DNA of 38,438 bases, taken from positions 311,699-350,136 of the forward strand of contig NW_019775510.1 in assembly GCF_001039355.2 (NCBI RefSeq). Reading direction: 5' to 3'. The stretch comes from Lingula anatina. Lineage: Eukaryota > Brachiopoda > Lingulata > Lingulida > Lingulidae. Position 1 is the first letter of the stretch; every line of letters begins with the position of its first letter. Below are positions 1 to 38,438 of this stretch, in pieces. The notes beneath the pieces are model-generated. The model saw only the letters and a list, made by a program, of their open reading frames with translations, ran no database searches and was not told the origin of the DNA. Both the position numbers and the translations under genes were made by a program.

Positions 1-150
1 CCCAGGGATCATCCATCCCAAGTACAGGCCCACCCCCCAGGGATCATCCATCCCCAGGTAGTGGCCCACCTTCCAGGGATCATCCATCCCCAGGTACAGG
101 CCCACCCCCCAGGGATCATCCATCCCCAGGTACAGGCCCACCCCCAGGGA
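1..150. repeat. 35-36 bp minisatellite, about 4 copies, truncated at window edge
   Basis: The unit core CAGGGATCATCCATCCCC recurs at 3, 38, 74 and 110 with a partial copy at 145, followed by a C-rich tail. It lies in the hexosaminidase intron. Confidence 0.95.
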
Positions 151-1047
151 TGCTAGAGTAATGCATTATTGTTGTTTTTCCTCAAGATAAAACATACATG
201 TTCATTATTGCTGCATGTAAGATTTGTTCATAATAAACTTGTAAATAAATTGTAGATCCATAAAAAGAAAATTAATTCACCAGCCATCCAAAGGTCTCCA
301 CAACCATGGATAGCTGTGTCACTGTTTTGATCTTGACTATTGATATTCAACATTATTACAACACCACCAAAATTCTTCACCCTGCCCCACCCACACACCC
401 AATCCAGCCATAATTCCAAGAAGCCATGTCTATCTCTGATGATAGGGCCCCAAAGTGTCAAGAACCTCATACTACTGATCCTGGAGAACATGGTGGAAAT
501 TATAGATGGGTGGACAGGACAACATGATCCCAAACATTTGTCACAAGTGTGGGGATAGTTACATAATTCATACTTGTATAATAAAAGCTTGGGCTTTTGC
601 CTTTGTCAACTCCAAGCTGTATTAAAACTCCAGGATATATATCTAAAACATTTGATATTAATCAATTTTTACAACAGTGACAAACTTTTCTTCCAAGATT
701 TTACCCATGATATTTATTGTGCAAATTCAGAAGTCTACTTTCAGAGGCAGAAGTTATGAAAATATGTACGCTGGCATCTGCAATATCATTTCAGTAAAAT
801 GTTTTAAGAAGTCAGCTACTATACTGCGTGTACAAAGTTTGCAGATAAGCCTGCTGTCCACAATGGACCATTCAGTTTTTTCTGCACTATGAGTCTCCAT
901 TTATTATACTTTTGCAACTGTTCAACTCATCAACTTTGTTAAAAAATGATATAGTTATGTCTTACCAAATTATAACAAGTCATGAAAACAGTGTACAGTC
1001 GATGACAACCAAATACAGCCACTTTATTACCAATACTTTGTTCTTAC
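1..1047. other. hexosaminidase intron 8 (incomplete) with left-edge minisatellite
   Basis: Positions 1 to about 150 are a 35-36 bp minisatellite. The remainder is AT-rich, has no conserved ORF and lacks the expected C-terminal GH20 exon. Confidence 0.7.
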
Positions 1048-1532
1048 CTACTATATTTTCTGGCTTTTCCAGTTTGGTACACTGAAAATCTTTACAGTAT
1101 TTCTCCAAAGTCAATTTGTTTCCCCACAAATCTTTATCTAAGTTTGCCCACAGATCATCAGGCATGAAGCCAAACACACGCTCTGTGTCTGTGTAGCGAG
1201 TTGCCCAGTAGAAACCACGTTCCTCTGGGTCTGGCTCGTAGGCGTGGTCAAAGTACAGGTGGGTGGCCTGGGTCATGATGACCTGAACAGTGGAAGATAC
1301 AGAAAGTGATTGACATCACTCTATAGCCTACTTCCTTGCAGCGCCACCATGCAGGTGTATCTTAAACTACATTCACACCAGTATAAGATCTGTGTTAAAA
1401 CTAATAAAATGTAATCACTTTTTTAATTGATCAAAATGACTTTTAGACACATATATGAAAGTTTAAATCCATTTTTCAACAATGTATTCCTTTAAAGTAT
1501 ACCAATTACTTGTGCCTGTTTCTTGAACAACA

Positions 1533-1572
<40 letters not shown>

Positions 1573-4500
1573 CTGTTTGCCAAAAGCCCAAGTTGAAATT
1601 GGCTGAAACAAAAACAGCGCTACACCCAAAACTCAGACAAAATTTTGAGAGCCCTGTGGAAGTGGGTTTCCTCAAGTGTTGACATGTGTGTCCTTGTCTA
1701 TAAAATACCTCATATCCTGCATTTGCCATGGCATAGCCCCTCCCTGCAGCTCCCCACTCCCAAGGATTCATCCAGGCATTGACACGTGGCTGTTTGTTTG
1801 GTATGCTGCTCCTCTCAAATGGCTTTTCTTCATGAAGCATGCCATCATCCCAGGTGGTGATGTCAAGGTCAAGGTCAGCTGGAAAGGTCAAATACTGTTA
1901 GATTATTCTTTGATTTCACAAGAAGCTCCTACTGCATTAGAAACTCACTGGTGAAATCATCAGTGTACTACATCATGCTTGGCCTATCTGGTAGTGGTGC
2001 ACTGGTAGAATCAAGCAAATTAAGAGGAAAGAAGATGACCAAATTATACTTATGTAACATCCTTTGGCCTGCCTAAAGGGCTGAAAAATTGACAACACTT
2101 TTCTGTGTAATATCAAATACATTTTGCATTAAAAAGCAATTAATATCTGCACATTCAATATTCTGCTGGTGTATCCTCATTATAAAGTACTGTTATTGTG
2201 GTGGGGACAGGTAGGTGTATTTCTGTGGTACTTATTATAAAGTACTGTTATTGTGGTGGGGACAGGTAGGTGTATTTCTGTGGTACTTATTATAAAGTAC
2301 AGTTATTGTGGTGGGGACAGGTAGGGGCATTTCTGTGGTACTACTGTAGGTCTAGTAATACATCCCCTGGTCAGGAATGAGAACTAAATTGTTATTATGT
2401 TTTCAGAATCCCTCACCATCCATGTATCTACCAACAAAAAAATATATATATATGTGTTTGTCATCTGTATAGTATGCAAATAAAACCAACACAGTGAGAA
2501 CTTGTATATGTACATGCAGGTTACAATTTGAAACAGTGCTAAATGGCAAAGTATTCAGTGTTAGGGGTGTTTTGCTAGCAGTATAATATATGTAAGTAAA
2601 GGTTTTTATACTAACAAATGTCACTTTTTAAAAAACTGATAGGCTAAAGCATTTCTGTAAAAAAGTGCTAGAACCAATAAAGATGATAATGATCATAAAA
2701 TGCCATTTGTTTTCAGAAAAGATTTATTTTATGATAATTACCAGCAATTTTGGCCACTCTCCTCACAAAACCCTCCTGGATTTCTTTTCTCTGTCTCCCG
2801 CTGCAGGCGGGCGACCCCTCCCACACCCCAGCTGGCACCTCATCTCCACCAATATGAATACGCTTCAGTGGCGCCACCTCCTGGTGAAGCTTGATCAGAC
2901 CTTTGATGACTTCCTCAACAAAACGGAAGGTTGACTCCAGGCAGGGGTTGACGACGCCATCTGTAAACTTCTGCACAGACTTGTATTGGGATGTGTCTGC
3001 TGGGTCCCTCAGGCGAAACTCTCCTAGAGACCAGGAGAGAGAATATATTTTAATATTTAAAATGTTAATACTATACATCTATACAGATTAAAATATGATA
3101 TCTTTGAAGATTCATTTTAGAAACTGTCACAACCACAGGAAAGCCTGGTGCAATGACGATGCAGGTTTCCAATGCTATTACACTGTGTAAATGTGGTTTG
3201 TTCATACACTTTTATTATACCTGAACACAACATGCCTATAATTCTGTGTGTAGACTGAAAACAGATGTAATGTTCATCATGTGATCACAAGATAACACAA
3301 AGATAAGCTATGACACAAGTCAGGCTACCTCTCAGCTCCAGCTCAGTACTTAGAGACCATACTCTCACACTTGCCTGCTTCTTCGGACTTTCCTGCCTTC
3401 ATCAATCTTGCATAGCGTGCTTCCATAGCCCTGACAGCAGCATGAGCATGGCCTGGCAGGTCAATCTCTGGAATAATCTCAATGTGTCTATCTGTAGCAT
3501 ACTTCAGTATATCTCTGTAGTCTGAGGCTGTGTAATAGCCTGATCCACTGGACATGTCATGTGGTCCTGAGCCCAGCTGTGGAAGGATGCCCGTCTTCTC
3601 AGACAGGTCATGCCTTCTCCGCCCTCCTATCTACAGTGAGAAATGAACCAAGACTTGCATCAAGTGTAGCTTTAAAATAATAGCAACTCCATTCTCTCAT
3701 ACTTCATATCCCTCATCCCCCCCGACTTCTCATAGGATTTGAAATTAAGTAACCCTTTATTGCTTTTATAACTAAGGAATTCCATATTTTGAACTGAAAG
3801 ATTTTTACTGTGTTGCACTGTGGTGTTTTTTTCAAAATGCAATAATGATAGATCTAAAAAAATCAGACAGTTTCCAGAAAACAACTATGTTACCAAACTT
3901 CATGAAAAACTCTAAAGCTGGAAACAAGAGGAGGTATGTTAATCTGTTCAACTGATGGCATTCAGCAAGAGTCCCCATGGAGTTGGATCGATCTGCATAG
4001 AATGATTGTTCGAGCCTTTATGTTATTTCTCTTACATCTGTCACTACAATGTTGCAAATTACTCTTCCTTTGTAGAAGATTACCCAAAACACTGAACAAG
4101 ATGTGTAAATTTTGTCAGAAACAATGCATATCAGGCATTGGTTTTTGGTCGTATATGCCTAAAATGTGAGGGGTGGTGTTGTTGCTGTTAAGCACAGCTG
4201 ATAACTGATATCACATTGTAGATGACCAAAGGAAATTATAAAAAAATTAATAATAATAAAATAAAGGCAACCAATCACCTCAGTCAGCTCTGGAAGTTTC
4301 TCAATTTCAACTCTCCAGCCTTCATCATCAGACAGGTGCAGGTGAAGTTTGTTCATTTTAAACATGGCCATCACTTCCATGACTGGATAAAGATCCTCTG
4401 GCGGAAAAAAATTTCTTGCCACATCCAGCATTAATCCACGGTGTATAAAGCGAGGTGCGTCTTTCATCACAATGTGTGGCACGGCCCCCTCTTCATTCAT

Positions 4501-6282
4501 CAATGCAAATAAACTCTGCATTGCATAAAAAGCCCCTGGACTTGCAGGAGCCACTATGTCAATTCTGGACAGCCTTCCATTTACTGTGAGGCTGTAGGAT
4601 TCTGGGTGATTCTCCACCACCCTGCCATCTAGTTTGATGCTGACACTTCCCTGGGCAACCCTGATCACTTTAGTGGCTGGAGGAGATCCCGAGGATAACT
4701 TCACACCCATCTCATTCAGTTTGTCTACAACATGGAGTGATCACATTAGTTATAGTCATGATCCACTAACCACAAAACCAACCTATTTATTGATCATATG
4801 ACAGAAATGTGTTTGTTTTATTAAAATAAACCCTTGAAAAGTTTTCTACAGCAGCAAGTTGGGATCAATTAAATTAAATTTAAGAAGTAGCTATTTTTTT
4901 TTTTAATTTTACACTAAATGTCTGAAATTTGTAAACAAGTCCAAACAGTTGAAGTCCCAAAGTCAAAATTAAACAACAGTCATCTTGAACAAACTATCAC
5001 CAAAAAAACAATTTATCCACCATTTTTTAAATGAGCAGACATTCTTTTCTTTTATTTTGTTTCTAGAAAATACTATACAAGGAACCTGTTGTGACTCAAT
5101 TACCAACAAAGACTGAAACATCTAGTTCCTTATCCATGGCTAGCACCCAGTCTTGATACTTAAAGCTGATCAGCCTCTTTCTGTCTGCCCTCAACTCTAC
5201 AGGGGTGGGGATCACCAGCAGCAACCCGTCTTTTCTATATTTTATTTTGTCATTCTTCTCGTAGCGCTGGCTAGGGGTGAAGGGGTTAAACTGGTCCTGT
5301 TTTAAACGCTTGTATTGCTGTGGTCTGCTGAAAGGGGCCACAAATGCCAGGGTCTCCCCAGCTGTGCACTGTATAATCTGTGGTTCATGTCCTTCAGCTG
5401 TCACATACCTACATCAGAGATCACATTAACATTCATAATACTAATACTTAAACAATCTAATCTTATTAAAACCTGAACTAGACTTGTCATGGATGGAGTA
5501 CCCTCTGTAAGGAAAATTGAATCCAAGTTTTTAAAACCTAGATATGCAAACTAAAAAAATAGAATAAAAACATACAGCAGGACTTTAATATGCTAACCAT
5601 GGCTTGCACTTACCAGTTGGGCATCACATCTGTTTTAGCTACAGACCATGCCTGACAATCCAGCTTGATGACCACCTTCTCACCTGGCGTGATCTTAGTA
5701 TCTGTTAAAGGTGTTAAACAAAACAGGTGCCCTCCAACATGATATAACTTGAATCCTGATCCTCTGATCACATATCCCTCTGGGTATGGCCACTGTTTAT
5801 TCTGTAGCATGAACACCATGTAAAAATAAATGGACCACGTCCCAGTAGCAGTTATGGTAGCTTCACCTTCATTGGTCAGTGTCACCTGCACCTTGTGAAT
5901 TGCCTTATCAATGTCATCTATGGTCCCAGTATTGTCCACCACTTCATAGTACACATCAAGGTTGTTGGAAATGTATCTGAGCATTTCTTCTGTGCTTCCT
6001 GGTGGGATATCTGGTTCTACTCCTGACAGAGAGCAAATAAAGATAAAAATAAACTTTAACATAAATATCTGTTTACAACAGACTCTATTCAGTACTCAGT
6101 GCTTACAATAATGTGTATGCAGTATTCCCCTCCCACGTACCCTACAACTCTAATTTTTAAAGTTGATATCAAAATTAACTGATGTGATGACTGATCAATT
6201 GTCTTGTGAATATATATATTAGTTTCAACATGTACTAATTCTATTTTTAAAAGATATACTCACAGCTCTCACACATCTCTCC

Positions 6283-6314
<32 letters not shown>

Positions 6315-6571
6315 ACATAAAGTGACAAGAAGACCGCAAACAAACCTTTATTCTGCGTTTCTTCTGGTTGATGGTGCATCGCGCCTCCCCCTTCTTGACT
6401 ACTAGCCGATGCGATGTGTGTTTTTACTTCGTCCTCCCCGCGGGATATACCTGAAATTTTGTATAGGATATAAATAACCACAACTGCTGCACATATTTGG
6501 AACGCTCTGTTTGGACCGCAGCGGAGAGATGGAGGAAGAAGTCGACAAATCCGTAATAAATAAGGCGACAT
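1..6571 (-). CDS. GH20 beta-N-acetylhexosaminidase (chitobiase-like), 8 exons, 3' end outside window
   Basis: Role, from family knowledge: hydrolysis of terminal beta-linked N-acetylglucosamine from chito-oligosaccharides or glycans. Exons on the minus strand are 6571-6346, 6022-5614, 5408-5104, 4724-4279, 3630-3375, 3023-2742, 1878-1709 and 1282-1048; every junction keeps frame, giving about 776 residues. Order: short cytoplasmic tail, hydrophobic segment at residues 23-37 (signal anchor), CHB_HEX N-terminal domain (about 77-215), Glyco_hydro_20b (about 315-400), then the GH20 barrel with HRGLMLD at 408-414 (substrate-binding Arg about 409) and the catalytic pair in HIGGDE (Asp/Glu about 608-609). 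The barrel end and CHB_HEX_C domain must lie left of position 1, because no exon for them is visible in 1-1047. The ATG at 6571 is the first Met before the hydrophobic segment. It lies head-to-head with the CHD gene. Lysosomal alpha/beta hexosaminidases are less likely because of the CHB_HEX domain. Confidence 0.9.
1048..1282 (-). CDS. hexosaminidase exon 8 (last exon in window)
   Basis: Acceptor tgttcag|GTCAT, donor GTAG|gtaaga, phase 1. It encodes QATHLYFDHAYEPDPEERGF and YWATRYTDTERVFGFMPDDL, with the substrate-contacting Tyr and Asp of the LYFDH motif. The next exon is not visible down to position 1. Confidence 0.9.
1536..1568. repeat. (AC)n microsatellite in hexosaminidase intron 7
   Basis: Sixteen to seventeen AC units on the plus strand, so (GU)n in the minus-strand transcript, about 140 nt downstream of the exon 7 donor. 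Confidence 0.97.
1709..1878 (-). CDS. hexosaminidase exon 7 (GH20 barrel)
   Basis: Acceptor tttccag|CTGAC, donor GAG|gtattt, phase 0 out. It encodes ITTWDDGM and RVNAWMNPWEWGAAGRGYAM, matching the tryptophan-rich strand of chitobiases (Trp residues stack on the sugar). Confidence 0.88.
2176..2345. repeat. 55-bp tandem repeat, 3 copies, hexosaminidase intron 6
   Basis: TATAAAGTAC starts at 2181, 2236 and 2291. Each copy continues through a GTGGTGGGGACAGGTAGG core and TTTCTGTGGTA. The third copy has diverged slightly. Confidence 0.95.
2742..3023 (-). CDS. hexosaminidase exon 6 (catalytic Asp-Glu)
   Basis: Acceptor gtctctag|GAGAG, donor GCTG|gtaatt, phase 1 at both ends. It holds QKFTDGVVNPCLESTFRF and IHIGGDEVPAGVWEGSPAC. 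The Asp-Glu pair is the polarising residue plus general acid/base of substrate-assisted GH20 catalysis, and it is intact. Confidence 0.92.
3375..3630 (-). CDS. hexosaminidase exon 5 (GH20 barrel)
   Basis: Acceptor actgtag|ATAGG, phase 0 in. It encodes GGRRRHDLSEKTGILPQLGS, GYYTASDYRDILKYA and IEIIPEIDLPGHAHAA, with the conserved DLPGH loop. The best 3' boundary is a GC-type donor, CAG|gcaagt, phase 1. A GT donor 12 nt downstream (exon end 3363) is also in phase and would add four residues. Confidence 0.88.
4279..4724 (-). CDS. hexosaminidase exon 4 (GH20b and start of the GH20 barrel)
   Basis: Acceptor gttgtag|ACAAA, donor GAG|gtgatt, phase 0. It contains YSLTVNGRLSRIDI, GAFYAMQSLFAL and DAPRFIHRGLMLDVARNFFP, then FKMNKLHLHLSDDEGWRVEI. 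These are hallmark GH20 strands, with Asp/Asp/Trp lining the substrate pocket. Confidence 0.92.
5104..5408 (-). CDS. hexosaminidase exon 3 (end of CHB_HEX, linker)
   Basis: Acceptor gatgtag|GTATG completes the split Trp codon of exon 2; donor GTTG|gtaatt leaves phase 1. It encodes the YVTAEGHEPQ and FNPFTPSQRYEKND stretches and the IPTPVEL linker before the GH20b domain. Confidence 0.85.
5614..6022 (-). CDS. hexosaminidase exon 2 (CHB_HEX domain)
   Basis: Acceptor ctgtcag|GAGTA, donor CTG|gtaagt, ending phase 2. It carries the carbohydrate-binding-like N-terminal CHB_HEX domain, including DVYYEVVDN, the VTLTNEG strand and the GSGFKLYHVGGHLF segment typical of chitobiases. Confidence 0.88.
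6281..6312. repeat. C19 run followed by (AC)6, hexosaminidase intron 1
   Basis: Nineteen C residues followed by about six AC units. In the minus-strand transcript this reads (GU)n followed by a G run, roughly 35-65 nt after the exon 1 donor. Homopolymer length may be unreliable. Confidence 0.9.
6346..6571 (-). CDS. hexosaminidase exon 1 (start codon and membrane anchor)
   Basis: Begins with ATG at 6571 and ends phase 1 at an AAAG|gtttgt donor. Residues 23-37 (AFQICAAVVVIYILY) form a hydrophobic helix preceded by several arginines and followed by a polar linker. This suggests a type II signal anchor rather than a cleaved signal peptide. No recognisable catalytic sequence. Confidence 0.75.
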
Positions 6572-6606
6572 CTCAGTCTTTGAAAAAGTGTTCTTTTGCA
6601 GATATC

Positions 6607-8320
6607 ACCTCGACATAGTACGATGTTTTATCTGTTCCTCCCCAGGTAATTTATTGCAAGTGCCGTGCTGTGCAAGGTCATCCTTTCACGTTTGTACATA
6701 ATGTGACCGCTAGATGGCACTAAGATCAATATGTGACTGGCCCAGAGAAGTTGGCTCTGAACACTTAAAAAATGAAAGTAAAATATAGCAACACAAAGTA
6801 ACACAGATGTTTCATATTGCTGTCTTTTATTATTTGAAACACAGGAAGAACTATATGTATTTCGAGAAAAGAGACATTTTACCAGCATATAGTTTGCCAA
6901 TGCTAGTATTTGAGGAATTAAAGACCAACAGATGAAATATAATGCTTTTTAATATGTATATAGAAAATATTCAAGATCAAATGTAGTCAAAATATAGTAA
7001 AAACAATTTTTACTTTTGTTATTGCACAATATCAGTAACTGTTCATCAAAACAAATCTGCTCTCTTTCAAAGAATATATGATTCACATATTAGATCACTA
7101 ATTGGCAATTGAGATATTCAACAAAAATCTGAGGCTTTCATTCAATACATTTCAGTTCATTTTGCAATGCACAATATAAGGAAACTATTTTGCTTTTAAC
7201 TTGATGTTGAAAAAGAAAGTGATCAGTATCATAATTGCAATTTGTAAAATATTTTTTGACAAAAATCAGTTATTTCTTAAATGATCTGGACAAAGAAAAA
7301 ATGTAATTTGGTGAAATAAGGTGTAAAATCAATCTTTTTAATTGTATTTAAAGGTATTGTATATCCAGGATATTATTTTGTCAAATTACTCTATCCAAAT
7401 AAAAAAGGGGGAAAAACACTCCTTATAATTTTTTTTTTTATAAAATCATTGCTTTGATTACCATGCCCTGCACTTGTAATTGACGTTTTGTGTCATTCTT
7501 AGTAAAAAATGATTTAGATCTTAATCAGTAATGGTTCATTTAGACTACACTGTCTTTTTTAATTCAAAAGAAATATAAGAACACATGTAAGTCTACATAA
7601 GCATGGCCGGTCAGTCATTTAGAAATGAATTACATAATAAAAAAACAGTATAAAACATCACAGTTGAATCATGCAGGGGACAGCTACAGGTCAAGCTTCA
7701 TGAATAGGAGGAAACTGCCTTTTTTTCGTTGAAGAAATCATTTGCATTAAAATTCTCATTAGGATGCCATTTTATCAGGTGCCTGATTTATGCAAATGAT
7801 GTGTGATTTATGCAAAAGAATGTAATTTATAAAAACTGATTAATGTTTGAATAATCTCAAACTGCAATTTTAAGAGGGAAATCTCCAAGGCTAAGTTTTT
7901 CATATTCAGTTAAATCCTCATTTCTTTAGGTACATGTTTGTAATTTGTTAATTTTATTTTTTGATTAATTACAAATATGCCCATATATGGGCGGTCTGTA
8001 TAGTCACATCACACCTGCAAATGTGTATGTGCCTCTATAATATATACCTTTATATGTTATGACAGCGGAGCGGGTATTACTTAGGGTTTTCTCTACATCA
8101 AATTTAATATTCTGATACATCTGTATCATATGCCACGGTACAAATATGATTTGCACAAATTTACGTTATTTGCATGGCCCTAATTGACCTCTGCATTAAT
8201 TGACCCTTGCAAAAATGCAATGGCAAATTAAAAATTGAGACAAACCAAATCAAAATATTGCTCTTGGCATAAATAAATGCCATTTAACTATTTTAATCAT
8301 ATGAAGATCCATTAATCAAT
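6607..8320. other. head-to-head intergenic region between hexosaminidase and CHD genes
   Basis: AT-rich DNA with no coding exon recognised. It contains a CTCF-type motif (6707-6720) near the hexosaminidase start. From 7482 onward it is the first copy of the large duplicated segment, with octamer motifs. Confidence 0.6.
6707..6720 (+). promoter_or_regulatory. CTCF-consensus site between divergent genes
   Basis: CCGCTAGATGGCAC fits the bilaterian CTCF core CCRSYAGRKGGCRS at all 14 positions. It lies about 140 bp upstream of the hexosaminidase ATG. Occupancy is inferred, not shown. Confidence 0.5.
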
Positions 8321-8538
8321 TAATGCCGCCGCACTGCGCATGACAAAGACGATCGTAATCACTAATGCGTGTCACTGGGGGTTGAAAGCAAACGGCGGCC
8401 ATTTTCCCCCTCCCATCAATTGGAAATTGATCGATCGGACTGATTCTGTCAGATAATATGTGCCGTCAATGATCTCAAATCAAAGATAAGGAATCTGTGA
8501 TTGACCTTATTCAGTTAACGATACAGAGGAGAAGAAAA
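8320..8538 (+). promoter_or_regulatory. CHD promoter/5' UTR region (copy 1)
   Basis: A local CpG-containing island in AT-rich DNA just before the start codon. It has an NRF1-like half site (TGCGCATG, about 8335) and a YY1-like GGCGGCCATTTT at 8394-8405. The second copy lies at about 11490-11712. No TATA box is evident. The transcription start is not determined. Confidence 0.5.
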
Positions 8539-38415
<29,877 letters not shown>

Positions 38416-38438
38416 GTATTTTGAGTCAACCTCATAAA

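Noticed and set aside
1-150. Regularly spaced repeats resembling a CRISPR array
   Set aside because: The repeats are contiguous with no unique spacers and lie in an animal gene; it is a minisatellite. The same holds for 26771-27200.
5608-5616. Possible frameshift between hexosaminidase exons 2 and 3
   Set aside because: The split Trp codon (TG|G) restores frame exactly across the intron; there is no break.

Overview
This is eukaryotic nuclear DNA from an animal. The coding sequence is split into many short exons with GT-AG introns. The intergenic and intronic DNA is AT-rich and full of micro- and minisatellites. The two genes are a CHB_HEX-type family 20 glycosidase and a Mi-2/CHD3-4-5 chromatin remodeller. 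Protein wording, intron density and about 1% difference between two copies of one segment suggest a highly heterozygous marine invertebrate. My best guess is a lophotrochozoan such as a mollusc, with amphioxus the main alternative; the window alone does not settle this.

Layout. (1) 1-6571, minus strand: eight exons of a beta-N-acetylhexosaminidase (chitobiase-like, GH20), complete at the 5' end. It runs off the left edge, so the C-terminal part is missing. (2) About 6600-8320: an AT-rich head-to-head intergenic region with a perfect CTCF-consensus site near the hexosaminidase start and octamer motifs toward the CHD start. (3) 7482-13818: a direct duplication of about 3.17 kb carrying the CHD promoter, exon 1, intron 1 and exon 2 twice. 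The copies are about 99% alike and joined at a single N (10658), so this may be two haplotypes stitched together. (4) 15594-38415, plus strand: exons 3 to 31 of the CHD gene. They encode a charged N-terminus, CHDNT, two PHD fingers, two chromodomains, SNF2 ATPase and helicase-C lobes, the CHD-specific C-terminal domains and an acidic tail that continues beyond the right edge. About 1,634 residues are encoded here with no stop in the spliced frame. (5) Introns hold a 15-bp satellite with a 372-base gap (16571-17873), a 50-bp minisatellite (26771-27200) and long GT repeats.

The two genes are functionally unrelated. One trims N-acetylglucosamine from chitin oligomers or glycans; the other is the ATPase of the NuRD-type nucleosome remodelling and deacetylase complex. 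The head-to-head promoters may share control or be insulated by the CTCF-type site.

No wholly new system is evident. The most unusual signals concern splicing of the CHD gene. There is a second, anciently diverged copy of the exon preceding PHD1. Three splice junctions lie inside tandem duplications that copy the splice site together with a stop codon. There is an in-phase 30-nt microexon candidate, and UG repeats are oriented as UG in the RNA of both genes.
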